From Symsagittifera roscoffensis (Eukaryota > Xenacoelomorpha > Acoela > Convolutidae): DNA of 64,000 nucleotides. The translations under genes were made by a program, and so were the position numbers. The stretch lies in contig NC_087063.1 of NCBI RefSeq assembly GCF_963678635.1, positions 31,758,599 through 31,822,598 of the forward strand, read 5' to 3'. Positions 1 through 12,099 of the stretch are shown in pieces; within the stretch, counting starts at the first letter, position 1, and each line of letters opens with the position of its first letter. Below the pieces are notes generated by a model, which was not told where the DNA came from, did no database searches, and saw only the letters and a program-made list of their open reading frames with translations.

Positions 1-2870
1 CAAAATTTTCCAAAAAGTGCCTAAAAACGCCTTTTTTGGCCTATTTTTTCAAAATTTTGCCTGCGGCGCAGAAAATTTTGCCAAAATAGAGAAAAACAGC
101 GCTTTGGGAGAGCTCGGAAAATCAATTTTGTCGACCTAAAAAAAAGGCCGACAAAATTTTCCAAAATTTTTTGAAAGTCCGCCCCCCAGACCACCCAAAC
201 GCCCCCCCCCCCCCCCCCCATAAACTACCCCCCCCCCCCTCGAAAAAACCCTAGATCTGCCCCTGGGTGAACTAACTTTCAAAAATTTTTTTTCCAGGAG
301 GGCTGAAGCGCGCCTATTTTAATCGCCACTGCATAGAAAAAGATTTGTTCCCGCGCAACCATATCGGGTCTCGTTGTCAGACAGAAAAAAAAGCGTATCA
401 CTCTGCGCAATGAACCAATTTTTACCCTTCACACAAGTGCTTATATCAAAACAGGCAATGAAATCATTTTGTACGGCGCAGACTTTTAGACAGCTGAACA
501 AAACGAACCCTCTTTTGCCAAATAATTGCAGGAAATGAACCAAAATATTCCATGCCGCAATTGTTTCTTCAACCCCAACGCTCAACCGAGGGATCCGACA
601 TGATTTAGTTTTTGGCAGCGGCTTATCGTATACCGCATTTTACACAATCATTTTTGATGAACGGGCAGCCGTTGAAACTTGATGACAGCAAGACGCAATG
701 GAAACACAGAACTTAAAAACTCATTGCTCTCATGTTGATGCTCGCCGTAGAGCTGACAGATGACTAAGACTGCTTGTGGCTGACTATTATACAAGGTTAC
801 AGGTTGCAAAGCCTCGATTATTTTTTTGGGCTGGCTCTTAATACCGCCGGTTAAACTAAGAAGAAATTTTGGTTCCACAAACAGCAAATTTCTACTTCAT
901 TTTTATGTTAGATAACCTTTATTGAAATTCTTATTTGTCTGGCGGAAATTTGGCCCGCAGCGCAAGCACGAGAAAATTCAACCATGTAAATTACTTCCTG
1001 GGAGAAGCCAGAAAACATGTATTACTTAATGTTTTCATCGAGAACATGAAAATTATTCAACCAGAAAGCAATATCTTCCAGCAAATCTAATCTGGAACGC
1101 CATTGAAGAGAGCGCTTCTCAAGATAATCCGTTTCTCAAATTAATCTATTTGTAAAATACCTTGAGCAAAATTTTAGTTCTTAGTATCTTGTTATCATGC
1201 GTCGCTTTATTACTATTTAGAAGTTCTGGAAGGGCAGCTTTTTGATGGCATAAATAATTTCATGTAAATAAATTCTTTCGAATTGATTCCAAATTGAATT
1301 AAAAAGAAAACGTTGAACGAAAATAATCAACACTTTGACAACATCATTCAACTGTTCGCAACGACGAAGTTTACCACATTGTGTAAATAGCAGCACATCA
1401 ATTTTGATAAAGAATTTGAAATTGCAGCAAAAGCTTTTAAAACGTAAGCCAACCTGCTATATGAAACATAATGAATAACCTAATTAATGAATCGTACAAA
1501 TCAACCGGAAGAGCAATAAAAAAAAATAAATACACGGAACTTCAATGTTATCATGAATCATTTGAACAAGTTAGACAGAGAGAACAGTCTTCCATTTATG
1601 TTTAATTGAAGGAATATATAGCACAAAACAACTCAGCAAAGACGTCACAATGCGGATCAATTTTTTTCATCAAGCAAACATCGTCTTTCAAAATAACTCA
1701 CCAAAAAAAGGAAATACTTAGCACAAAACTGAACAAACAAATCAAACTGCGTAATATTTTCTTCCATTCTGCCTTCACTGACTACAAAACTTTCAGTACT
1801 CATTAATTTAAAACTGAAAAACGTTTTAACGATTTTCAGTGTGTCGACAATAACCTTGAGTGTGACATCTTAGTATCACTGCACGCTCTAAATTACGAGA
1901 TCCAAACGGATTACTGTCTAGTGTTTTTCAGATAACGAAAAGAAACATCTGCATTCCCATGAAAAAATCTGAAGACCGTGAACCGCTGGCAAAAACACCT
2001 GCTTGTCTGAAAAAAGTAACTAAAACGCCCATTCAAAAAAAAGATATTCGTAGAATGATTACAAATAACAAAACGGTATCTGTTTTGAACCTTTGTAGTA
2101 GTCTTTTTTGAACATGTTATCTAACTAGAGCTATTCGACCTATTGATTAGTTTAGAAATTAGAACAATGTCTTTTGGAGACGTTCAGTAATGAAAACTCT
2201 GCTATTTTGTTTCAAAAGAATCATCTTTCGCTTGATAATGAATCAATTGCTGAGATAAAAAACCTCACTGGACTAACTTAAATGTTTGATAAAAAACCTC
2301 ACTGGAAGCTGCCAAAAAAACTGCTAAAAATGTTGTGAGTGGATGCATGTTATAAGATTTTTTGCCCTTGCTAGGGTAATGCAATCGGGTACAACTTTGA
2401 CCACAGATTTAAGCATGCATACAGTACACATGCATGCAGTATGTGAGTATATTGTTACTCTCACTGTGCATCACTATTGTTGTTTTTCAATACTTTCGCA
2501 GTTCACATTTTTTCAATGGTTTTTCTTTGGTATCTTTATTTTTTGACTACGTCGCTTTCGGTTTGTTTTTTTTCGGCTTAGCTTCCACTTTTAGTTTCCA
2601 TCCGGCTATTACCATCCGGCTTAGTTTCTGGTTTTTACTTATTAACTAAATAACTCATTTGAATTTAGGTTCTTTTTCAAAATTTTGTTGCTTTTAGTGT
2701 TCTGATTTACCTCTGCTGTTTCTTTGTAATTTTTTAAACCTTGCCATCCTATAAACTTTTTTTTATTTTTCGCTTAAAAAAATATTCCGCCCAAAAAGTT
2801 ATTACCAGAACTGGTTTCGATAGTTCTTCACAATGTCTAACTCTCTGTTATCTGTTGGTTAGATATGATT
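1..2870. other. No recognisable gene; low-complexity DNA and unassigned ORFs
   Basis: This stretch is AT-rich and has several cytosine homopolymer runs between about 200 and 240. Two minus-strand ORFs, at 648-887 (79 codons) and 319-585 (88 codons), lie close together in different frames and could be decayed parts of one protein, but I do not recognise either. The rest (900-2870) shows only short AT-rich ORFs with no domain signature. I see no tRNA, splice-linked exon or transposon end here. Confidence 0.5.
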
Positions 2871-2879
2871 TCATTAGTT

Positions 2880-2995
2880 GAGAACTTCGTCCTCTGATAC
2901 CTAACTCGAACAGCTTCGACAGTAGATGCCGTGATCAGCATCATCAAAGGCTTTTTGGTAGTCAGTGAAAAAGATGTCGATTTTTCTTCAATTAA
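2880..2995 (-). pseudogene. Reverse-transcriptase scrap (non-LTR)
   Basis: Read on the minus strand, this piece encodes a peptide containing FFTDYQKAFDDADH. That resembles the RT palm motif A of non-LTR retrotransposons (consensus near D-F-x-K-A-F-D-x-V-x-H), including the catalytic aspartate position. The ORF is closed on both sides and no other RT motif lies next to it in the same frame, so it is a very short remnant. I infer a LINE origin; the clade cannot be assigned. Confidence 0.4.
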
Positions 2996-3884
2996 AGAAA
3001 AATGAAGAACACATCAGTTCCTGTAAGAAAGTAATTGGATCAGTGACGTACGGTGCGGAAAAGTTAAATTCACCTTTTCACATTAAGTCAATAAATAAAT
3101 TTTACTAGTGTCAAATAAATAGTTTGTTGAAATGCAATGAATTTTGCGCATGGCATTAAATCAACTCAAAAACAAACCAATTAAAAAACATCATTTAAAA
3201 CTGTTTCAACTTAAAAACACAGCACAATAAGAATAATTGGTTTACATATCTTTTGATGTGAGCGGAATTCACGCCTTGTAGATTTGTATAAACATTAACC
3301 AGGCTAGACTGGTTTTCAGTAGAGAAATTTTTTATTTGTTCGATGATTGAAATACTATTATCAATTTCGCGTAATTTTTACTGTTAATAAAATGAAAGTA
3401 AAGCTTTTTTAGAGCAGCAAAACGAAGAAGGAAATCTTGAATTTGGATATATACGCGGATTATCTGAGACAAGCTGAGCCACGCACTGAGTCGAGAACGG
3501 GTGGCACTCGAATAAAGAAACTTCACGGGCGCTACGTGAAAGTCTACGGACCATATCAACGGGGACCAAAATCTACTGAACATGCTCGATAGAAGCCGAC
3601 TGAGGGGAGAAGTTAAATTAGTCACAGAACGAACTGTTTTTTCTAGCGCAATTGGAGGATTCATCAAGAACCTAGAAGACACAAAAGGACCATATTCGAG
3701 CCATCAAATAGCGTCGAAGGAAGGGTGCCCCAAATCAATTGGAGGAATTGATAAAGACGGAGATTCTGACCATCTCGACAAAAAATGTATTGAGTTATGC
3801 AAAGTACTTGAATAAATGTAACAATACCCAGTATCGTCTTAAATTTCTGATAAATGCCTAGATACCGATATAAAAGTTAAGATT

Positions 3885-4708
3885 TTGCGGCTTAAGGTAC
3901 CTGAGAATGGGGTGTTTTTGGACCAAGCGGTTCACTGTTTTAAACTTAAATTACTTAGGACAGAGATGGGTAGGGCAAAAAATGATAGTGCTAGTGCAGC
4001 GGAAGACTTGGGCAAGGAAAGGGACATGGTTAGTGTAACAATTGATGTGAGGTTATGGCCATTGGTCATAAACTATGTTCTGCGTCAAGCAAGGGACAAC
4101 GCTTTAGCCACGCGCCTCAGTCATTCTAAGAAAATTGAGAAGTTAGGTCATAGACAAGACAGACACCTGGAAAAGATACAAGGAAAAGCGGTAAAAGGTA
4201 TTAGATGAGATTAATTTGCCGGGGTTAGTGGAGGAGTTACTGTCTATGGGGACTCAACATCAAGTGCGAGACTAATTCAATGAAGTCTATTTTTTGCAAC
4301 TTAGACTTTTTTTGTCGGAACTGAAGAAGCTTGACGTGCTTGGAGAAAAATTATGTCAAATTGAAGCCGCTGCTGAGTGGTACACAAAAAGTAGGTAGGA
4401 ATCCACGTGATATGGAAATTGAAAAAGTTAGGAAATGTCTCAACTAAATGCGGTAAATTTTAATAAGGGAATTGGGTTTTGTGTCATGAAAAAACACCCA
4501 TATACAAAGCAAAACTGACCTAATTTCTAGAATCAGAACAGTTTGGGAGACATGATAACCTGATTGATTCAGTGGCTCAAAATATTGAAAACAAAACCTG
4601 AACAAAGAACGTTTGGCCTTGAAAAAAAGGGATGAGATTACAGATGGCCTATTTGCTAAAGTACATAAAAAGTACATAAAAGGATACACCACTACGACCT
4701 GTCCTCTC

Positions 4709-4741
<33 letters not shown>

Positions 4742-5560
4742 TCACAGTAGTTCTTATGAGAAACTGAATAAAACCTGTCAAAACATTTTGATAAAATTAA
4801 GAGTGCAATTTATTAATGCAACACTGAAGTAGCTAGCGGTACGATTGAGAATACCAAGTTAGACTCTGAAGAAAGTATCACTTCCTTGAACGTGAAAAGC
4901 TTGTACCCAAATGTTCAACTCAAAGAGGCCACTGACATTATTTTTTAAAAAATTATCCGGCCAGAATGAGCCACCTGACTTGTCAAGAAGTACAAAGAAA
5001 TGCCTTTTGTACATGGCTGTTAGTGATGTCCATTTTAGGTGCAACAACCCATGGTATGTACAGAAGGATGGATTGGCCATGGATGCATCCCTAGCAGTCA
5101 TTCTGGCAAGCTTTTGGTTGCAAAATAATGAGAAAGTTGTGGCTTATGGTGGTGCAATGATGATCAATAGACATCAAGGGAAGGTGGCAAAGTTATGGAT
5201 ATCCCTCAAAAGTCTGATCTCCTAGAGGACGTGATTGGAAAATGCCCAAAGTTCATAAGAAGGTTGACTTTCAGAACCAAGGCAGTAGAATGTAAGGATT
5301 TCTTGATTTGGTATCAAAAAGACTGTGGTGGCATTTGGAATGAGGATTGTAAGGTCATATCAGAAAAATTTTGGTTCTGCAAACTGTGCAATGAGAATGT
5401 GGCGAGAATGTTAGCTGGTCATAGAAGGTGTGATGGTTTTGCTACGATACGTAAACGACATTGTGGGGATTGTTAAAGGCGACCCGAGCGTGGTTTTGCA
5501 AGCTGCCAACAAATTGCACCACAACATACAGTTCACCTAACGAGAACGCCTAATGAGAAC
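3885..5560 (+). mobile_element. Degenerate Penelope-like element (PLE), copy 1
   Basis: The segment encodes, in several broken frames, the same protein as the better-preserved Penelope-like element near 48-51 kb. An N-terminal part lies at 3885-4430. The RT stretch at 4911-5225 contains KDGLAMDASLAVILASFWL, aligning with KDGLAVGASLAVILANLWL in the other copy (RT motif B of Penelope-like RTs). Next comes a cysteine-rich segment (5195-5410), then a damaged RT motif C region near 5450 (RYVNDIVG-like, Asp to Asn). The endonuclease part is missing or unreadable. A 35-bp direct repeat (about 5156-5188 and 5752-5784) flanks the distal half. The ORF just upstream (3582-3815) is not recognised. This copy is inactive. 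Confidence 0.65.
4703..4741 (+). repeat. (CT)n microsatellite
   Basis: About 39 bp of nearly pure CT dinucleotide repeat with one G interruption, lying inside the degenerate Penelope-like element. Confidence 0.95.
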
Positions 5561-6259
5561 GGTGACTTGGTATTTTTTAGACATAGCTTTATAAATAGAT
5601 GGCATCAAGCAAGTTAAAAAAGGCTGGTACCAAAAATCAACGGATACTTGCACGCTTCTAAACTTCAGAAATTGCTTACCACTGCAGCACAATAGAAATT
5701 TATTATAGAGGAGTGTGCACAGGATTTTTAGGAGCACAACATTAGAATGAAGCAATGATGATCAATAGACATCAAGGGAAGGTGGGAAAGTTTTATTTCT
5801 TTTAGAATCATCTAATGGTCTTTTATGGTAATTGGACGTTCTTAAATTATTTAATAACAATTTTTCTAAACTGACAATGAACATTGTTCCAAAAACTTTC
5901 GATCTCTCATTTTGAGAATTTTTCTTCGAATTAGTTGTTCAGTGCAAAAGTTTATCAATAGTTGGCTATCGGTATCTTCAAGGACACTTCTTTTTAATTA
6001 AAAGATTAATATAGATAATGCACTGATGTTTCATCTGAATTCCAATTTCAACTCAGTTGAATTACTTAATTTTATGCAGTGTCGCGGAGGACTTTAGTTT
6101 CAACTAGAAAAAAGTCAATTTCAAGGACAAGTTTAGCTGGTTTTCACGAGAGATCATTGACGCAGTCGCCTTACATTGAAGCGAATTTTTGCTGCATGTT
6201 TCAAATGTGGTTTTATATTGTAATCTAGTAGGAATTTTATAATCTTGATTTACGTTACT

Positions 6260-7210
6260 GAAAGCACCCGAAAAGAAACAGACTCTAAAAAAATTAGTCA
6301 TTCAGCTTCACTGGATCTTTCAAAGTTTTTTTACTCTATTTCACATAATATTTTAGAAAAAACTTACACTGTATGGGATTTTCAAAAGAAGCAAATGCAT
6401 CAATTAAAAGTTTTCTCAATGAATGCCTTCAAACGAAAAATGTGAATAGACTTTTTTCTGACTGGATTGAAAAAAAAGAGGAGAGCCACAAAGTACGGTA
6501 GTAGATCCAATAAGGTTCAATTTCTATGTCAATGATATTCAAAGTGCAAATTGGAGACGACTGTTTGATATTTGCAACATCCTTAATTTCAAATGATGCG
6601 TTGAATAACTTAGGAAGTTCCTTGCTCGAACTGTTTAATTTTTTTTTACCAAAAATCAGATCAGTTGAAATTGAATGCATCAAAATCAGAATCTATAAAT
6701 TTTTGTCAAAAAAAATGATGAACAGATTAAGGAAACTGGCCGATTTATTATAAATGACTAAGACTTAGCGAAGAAAACTGAATGAAAAAAATCTAGGTCT
6801 GATTCTTGATTCTAATTCTTCATTTCAATCTCGAACAAAAAATACTGCAAAAAATGGCTTGAGGAATTGAAACGATAGATACTATTTGACAACAATTTCC
6901 CACAATGTTTTTGATTGCCTTGCTTCAATGTTTAGATTTAAGTCATTTAGATTATGCGGCAGTTTTTTTGGAATAAATTTATGCAACCTCAATAATGACC
7001 TTAAAAAACTGTTAAACTCGGCTTTAAAACGAAAATTTTTTAGATCAAAATTGGAGTATTTTGCCGCACTACGGAAAAAAATTATTAATCGGATTTGAGA
7101 AAAAATTGGATTGAAATGTGTTGAATATCTATATTATTACCTTACTGACAAAAGGCAAGCTTTTACAAATGCATTAAGGCTACCGACAGCAAAATATAGA
7201 ATAAATCGAA
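6260..7210 (+). pseudogene. LINE reverse-transcriptase fragment
   Basis: Broken frames on the plus strand read in the order of a non-LTR RT C-terminal half. They show a motif-A-like segment (LDLSKFFYSISHNIL, 6318-6365), then a segment ending in SDWIE (near 6460) where CR1-type RTs have S-x-W-x-x-x-x-G-V-P-Q-G, then FNFYVNDIQ (near 6510-6545), and a C-terminal region with DYAAVFLG (near 6950-6975). The first catalytic Asp is present, but the motif B glycines and the motif C YADD box are destroyed. Stops and frameshifts are frequent. It abuts a minus-strand LINE that starts near 7.44 kb. Confidence 0.6.
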
Positions 7211-7479
7211 GAATGAAACACTTATAATTGATAACCACTGTTTAACTGCTTCTCTACAAAAAACGTTTTTTTTCAACTTAAGTCAAAAATGGATTTCGAA
7301 GCCCAGTAGCTTACGAAATTTTGGTATCACCACATTAAGGTTCAAAAAAATTTGAAAGAGTTCTAAGCAACTGAAATAAAATCTGTTCCTACATAAACGC
7401 ATACAAGTACGTGGCGAGAATTCCGTTTTCATTAGTTGATTTGCAATATATTTTCATTGATCAATATATTCAATCAAAA

Positions 7480-9263
7480 CAATACATTGATAGCTTGTTT
7501 AGAACGATATCATGACGAACAGAATCAAAGGCTTTACTAAAGTCAAAATAAACAGCAGCAGAAAAAACGTTGAAATCAATAGTGTGATGCACTTCATCAA
7601 GAAATGATAACAACTGTGTTACAGATGATCGTTGTTTTCAGGAACCATGATGAGAATATGACAAAAGTTTTCGAATCTTTGGATATATATGGTTGAAGAG
7701 AATTTTCTCAAAACATAAGCAGAGGAGGTGTAGGATACTGATAGATTTGTAGTTGTTAATATCATTAGAAGACCCAGACTTCAGAATTGGAGCAACAAAA
7801 TCCCATTTTCAGGCAGCAGGCCAGACGCAAGTGTTGATATTCCTGTAAAAAAGAAAACCAACAAGAGGGGAAAGTAACGAAGTACAACATTTATAAACAA
7901 AAGCAGGAATACAGGCAACAGAACAGGTGTTTTTAACGGATTGTAAACATGAGCTGACAACCGACGGAGACAAAACGACTTCCGACAATTTGATATCAGA
8001 ATCAGGAGAAACAGCCGGTACAATATAGTCAGACACAGGCTTCCGGAAAACAGAAGCAAAATGTTCGTTGAAAAGTTCACTGGTAGACTCGTCACAGATA
8101 GCTTGCTTATTGCCCCAATGAAGGTTGTTGGGAATGATTGGTGGGCACTTCTTAAATTGTTTCAAGAATTTGAAAGCACAAGAAGGAGATGAAGGGGAAA
8201 AGTTGTGAAAAAGCAACTCTTTATCCAAAACAACTGGGTTGTTGAAATCACTCTCTAACCGAATCATATGAAACAGATTTGAAACATAATTCCTTCACAG
8301 AGTTCTGAGTTTATTGGCTAAATGAATATAATGAGAAGAGTAGTAATAAGGAAAATCAAGTCTTCTTTTACACTTTTTGGGGCATGAACCATCAAGTCCG
8401 GCTTTGATAGAAACATCAAAAGTGGAGAGGAAATCACTTTGAGAATTTGAATATAACTTGGTGTAAAGAGATTCTAACAAACAATTAAAACGTTCCGTTT
8501 TGAAACGCTTCTTTGAATACATTTGTTTGAGACATCAGGTGTAAATCAATCATCACCAGAGACATACAAATAAGCGAAAATTGGATTATGATCAGAGTAG
8601 GTTTTCTCTGAACGATAGACAACAAATCTCTGTGGATCATTCGACCAGAAAAGATCTAGAGAATTACCTGACAAAATAGTCGGAAAAGTCACTAATTGAA
8701 ACAGATTGAGATCATCAAACGCGCTCAAAAGGTTCATCGAATAATCAGAACATGCATAGTATGAGCTACAACAGGCGTCAGCTAATTTGAAATCCCCTAA
8801 AACAGCAAACACAGTTTGGTCTGACGGGCAGCGACTGATGTGTTTGAGCACCTCATTACGATGGTTTTGAAAATCGGCTATAAGTTTAATGACTCAACTT
8901 GATAGTCGGATCAGAGAGGGGATTACAAACAACCATCAAACCACAAGTCGTGTGATTAATTTTGATGACATTTGAACAGCTGAAGTCACAAAAACTGTAG
9001 GATTGAAGGAGATTGAAAGAATAACATTTACGACATGCAATAAAAATACCACAGTGGACACCGTTTAATCTGTCACAGCGAGAAATTACAACGAAATCCT
9101 CAAATGGGAAAACTTCGTGGCAAGTAATATCATTATAGAGCCATGTCTCAGTAATAAACAGTTTGTCGACAGAGTTGGAAGGAAGAAAATTAGAAAGCTT
9201 GATACACTGGGAGATATTGATAAGACTTTGATTTTTAATAAGGCACAACTTTAACTCTGACAT
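7480..9263 (-). pseudogene. LINE ORF2 (AP endonuclease + partial reverse transcriptase)
   Basis: Starts with ATG at 9263, directly after the ORF1 stop. The endonuclease part includes FITETWLYND (about 9155-9125), then AVLGDFKLAD (near 8790, the G-D-F-N-type motif with Asn replaced by Lys), and YSDHNPI (near 8585, the S-D-H motif). The RT part at 8267-7809 covers the pre-finger region with SELFNEHFASVF, then after frame breaks YFDFSKAFDSVRHDI (about 7545-7500, motif A). Nothing from RT motif B onward is present. At least four frame disruptions are visible, so it is non-functional. The replacement in the GDFN motif would by itself impair the nuclease. Confidence 0.7.
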
Positions 9264-10072
9264 TCATTCAGGAGCAGTAATTTCCACACCATTATGAAGT
9301 AACTTCAGATGACGTATTTTCAATTCTTTTTTTGGAATGTTGTCTCTTGTTGATGCATCAGATCTCAGTTTGAGGAGCTTAAGCATTGTGATCTGCTCTG
9401 CGGGAGACAGCAATTTGGAAACATAAACAGGAGAACCATAAGTTTTCAGCTTGTAAGACTTAAATAGAAGCTTCTTGCAATCGAACTGCAAGTAGAACTC
9501 AACAAAAAAAGTTATGGGTCCGGACGCATCGGGGTTTTTCTGACCAAGGCCTCTAAATTACTTCTCACGTACGTCCTTTTCTTCCCCAAGATGTGACAAA
9601 ATAGAATTCAAATTGAAAATATCAAACTCTGTTTGTGAGTTGAATTCGCCTTTGGTTTCAGAAATACCATCAAACTTCAACTCACGAGTCCAATGATTAT
9701 CAACTTGAGCAGATACAAGTATAACCGGTACAACAGGTGTGGCAGTAACAGCTGCATAACTCGGATCAGAAACAGGTACAGAATCGGCATTACTTTCTTT
9801 GACAACTCTATCAATAGTCGCAGGAAGCTCAGAGAGAGCATCTTTTCCGACTTCTTGAATAGTAGAAGATGAAAGAACATTAGATTTCTTTTGTAAACAA
9901 ATATTGCATTTGAACAGGAGCAACTTAATTTTTTTGGCTGGGTCGACTGGGATGCCCAAGCAGTTGTAGTGATACCAGAGGTCGCATAGGTCACACTGAA
10001 TCCATTGACTACCACCACTCTTAATGCACTTCCCGCACAAGTCTCCAGGAACATCGGAGACAGTGTGAGCAT
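9264..10072 (-). pseudogene. LINE ORF1 protein with PHD-type zinc finger (one internal stop)
   Basis: On the minus strand one frame runs from about 10,072 to 9264, broken only by a TAA at about 9558-9560. The N-terminus has a PHD-like cysteine/histidine pattern: C-G-K-C, then WIQCDLCDLWYHYNC, then F-K-C-N-I-C about 20 residues later, i.e. Cys4-His-Cys3. The middle is Ser/Val-rich and the C-terminal part is a basic/Leu-rich segment. PHD-bearing ORF1 proteins of CR1-type LINEs are thought to act as accessory proteins in the retrotransposition complex; that role is taken from the family. The stop TGA at 9264-9266 is followed immediately by the ATG of ORF2 (TGAATG). Confidence 0.7.
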
Positions 10073-10215
10073 CTCCTCGATTTCGTCTTGACAGTACGAG
10101 ATATGAAACTAAATAATAAGTTTATCAGAACAATAAGTTTATCACAACAATTATTTAATATTAATTTACACTGTTACTATACTAATGCATTGACTGTTCT
10201 GTTTAAAATTTAAAA

Positions 10216-11054
10216 GGTTTCTTCTTCTAGATAAAACAAATTAAGTACAAAAATGACAATATCGACAAATGTGTTCACATGACAATAGGAACCAAGAAAT
10301 TGGATATGGAGAGGAACTATAAAATCAATGGCGAAAACATTAAAGAAGTGCAACTCGAAAAAGACCTGGGTATCTGACTTGACAACAAACTGACATTCGA
10401 AACACACATCACTAAAAAAGCCAATAAAGCAAACGGCATGATAGCAGTAATTAAGAAAAGCTTCACTAAAGTAACGAAACAAGTATTTTTAAACTTCTAC
10501 GAATGCTTGATACGGCCACACCTTGAATTTGCGAAATTAATCTGGCACCCAAGGTTGATCAAGCATCAAAAGATCTTGGAAAATGTACAAAGAAGAGCGA
10601 TGCGTCTAGTTAGTGGTATAACAAATCTATCCTATTACGAACGCCTTAAAGAACTGAATCTATCATCGCTGGAATACAGAAGGAAAAGAGGGACAATGAT
10701 ACAATTGTAAAAAGTCTGCTATTGTTTTTATGATAGGAATCCTACTGCGGGACTATTCGAGTGGAATGATAGGTACTCTAGAGGTAACGCATGTAAAGTA
10801 GTAGTACGTGAAGCAAATATAGAAATGCGAAAAAATTTCTTCACGATAAGAGCACCTCTCGACTGGAACAATCTGCCACAGGAAACAGTGCAAAGCAAGA
10901 CCATCGACGAATTCAAGTGGAAACTGGACAAACCTTTGAAAGCGATTGGAATTGACATGTACGAATTCGAACGGAGATAGGAAAGAACATTTGAAATGAC
11001 CACAAGAGGCATTGCCTAATGGTCATAAAAAACTTGACTTGACTTGACTTGACA
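10216..11054 (+). mobile_element. LINE 3' end (RT C-terminal domain) with TTGAC tail
   Basis: A 5'-truncated non-LTR retrotransposon on the plus strand. The 10,438-10,710 ORF carries the RT C-terminal region (FYECLIRPHLEFAKLIWHP, then ILENVQRRAMRLVSGI), typical of CR1/L2-type elements after the palm. A second frame (about 10,725-10,980) continues with RNPTAGLF and IRAPLDWNNLP, the usual terminal motif of these ORF2 proteins. Coding ends near 10,980 and a short 3' UTR ends in four TTGAC repeats. 5' truncation plus a terminal microsatellite is the usual hallmark of target-primed insertion of such LINEs. Confidence 0.75.
11034..11053 (+). repeat. (TTGAC)4 LINE 3' terminal repeat
   Basis: Four perfect TTGAC units directly after the LINE 3' UTR. 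Short tandem repeats at the 3' terminus, instead of poly(A), are characteristic of several CR1/L2-like LINE families, so this marks the exact 3' end of the insertion. Confidence 0.85.
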
Positions 11055-11346
11055 AAGCAATAGAAAATTATAGGCAGTTGTTGTCCGTTTAAGTCTACTG
11101 ACTAAATTTACTGAGCCAAAGTTGCAACTTTTTCTTCTGTTGAGCTTGAATTGACCTATTAGACCCTAGAATCCAGCCCAGATGTCTTCACTCAAAGTGT
11201 TTTTTACATATTGATCCTTGACAACAAAACTGTCTGTTTCTTTATTCTCTTAATCTTTGTTTTCAAAAAGTTTTTAATGATAATGAGTTGGTTACTTTTC
11301 ATTATTTATTTCAGGATCCATTAACGCATTGCCGAGCCCTCTGGTT

Positions 11347-12099
11347 CTACTCTTCAGGTTGTGGCTCCGAACTTGTCCTAATCGCGAAGTCCTTTGACTG
11401 GCCCGGTGTGTTTGCCTCCTTGCTTATCGTTGTCACTACACCAAATTTGTCCATGGTTCCAGTCTCTCTTCCGACGTGTGCCTCACTCTCCTGGATCGAA
11501 CTATTGAGGCTGACTTGAGATCCATAGTCCCCTTGCTCTTCTTCATCTTCCTCATCCTCCTGGGACTCACCATCGTTTCCTGCTCCTCCTCCCATGCTGA
11601 ATGGAAAGAAGTTTCCTAAGGTGTTCTTCATTCTTTCTGAGAACGATGACGACGTTGTTTGCTTCCCAGTTCCGCTTGCCATCATAGTGTTGTCTGTCGG
11701 AGATCTTCTAGTTGCCGCTACTTCAGTTGAGATGTCGGACAGTTCCAACATCTCTTCCCGATCCAATGTCCCGGTGGAAGTGGCAAAATCGTGGCCTTGT
11801 TCTACCGGAAAAGATTCACTCGCCAGCCTTCTGCCTCTCCCTTCCAGTCCATTTACTCCCTGGTTGTCGTTCATGGTATGGTCCGTATTGACCTCCACTT
11901 CTAACAGTTCTCTTCGCTCTTCTGAGGTCTTCTGACTTCTCGTTTCAACCATTCTGCCTGAAACCATCTCCTCTTTATCGGACCGGGATCGCTTGATCCA
12001 ATCCACAAAAGGATCGGTCATCGTTTTTCTTTGCTTTTCAGGTACGAATTTCCTAGAGCTATTACCTCGTTTTGGTATCCTTGACTTGTCTAGACTCAT
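11347..12099 (-). CDS. Acidic, low-complexity protein of unknown function
   Basis: An uninterrupted 250-codon ORF with ATG at 12,099-12,097, markedly richer in GC than its surroundings. The N-terminal 60 residues are basic (several Lys/Arg pairs, a possible nuclear targeting region). The middle is Ser/Thr/Glu-rich. Residues about 185-200 form a strongly acidic run rich in Asp/Glu. I see no membrane segment, signal peptide or catalytic motif. Its composition and acidic Ser-rich style recall residues 960-1080 of the large ORF at 15.6-19.1 kb in the nearby inverted-repeat element. The flanking non-coding DNA shares a motif with that element, so it may be a gene of a related element; this is inference. 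It could also be a host exon, though no partner exons were seen. Confidence 0.55.
   Translation of the reverse strand: MSLDKSRIPKRGNSSRKFVPEKQRKTMTDPFVDWIKRSRSDKEEMVSGRMVETRSQKTSEERRELLEVEVNTDHTMNDNQGVNGLEGRGRRLASESFPVEQGHDFATSTGTLDREEMLELSDISTEVAATRRSPTDNTMMASGTGKQTTSSSFSERMKNTLGNFFPFSMGGGAGNDGESQEDEEDEEEQGDYGSQVSLNSSIQESEAHVGRETGTMDKFGVVTTISKEANTPGQSKDFAIRTSSEPQPEE

Larger units (their letters stand above)
7440..10110 (-). mobile_element. CR1-like LINE with PHD-finger ORF1, 3'-truncated
   Basis: A minus-strand non-LTR retrotransposon: ORF1 (about 10,072 to 9264) is followed directly by ORF2 (9263 down to about 7440). ORF2 keeps recognisable AP-type endonuclease and the N-terminal half of the RT, then stops being homologous near 7440. 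RT motifs B and C, the C-terminal domain and the 3' tail are therefore missing, and an unrelated plus-strand LINE piece abuts it. A PHD-type ORF1 followed by endonuclease and RT is a known layout in the CR1 group. In-frame stops and frameshifts make the copy dead. Confidence 0.75.

Noticed and set aside
200-240. Runs of C as a G-quadruplex regulatory site
   Set aside because: Homopolymer runs in low-complexity DNA with no gene nearby; they may also be assembly noise.
319-900. Possible transposase fragment on the minus strand
   Set aside because: Two ORFs in different frames with no catalytic motif I could identify; resemblance to piggyBac-type proteins was too vague.
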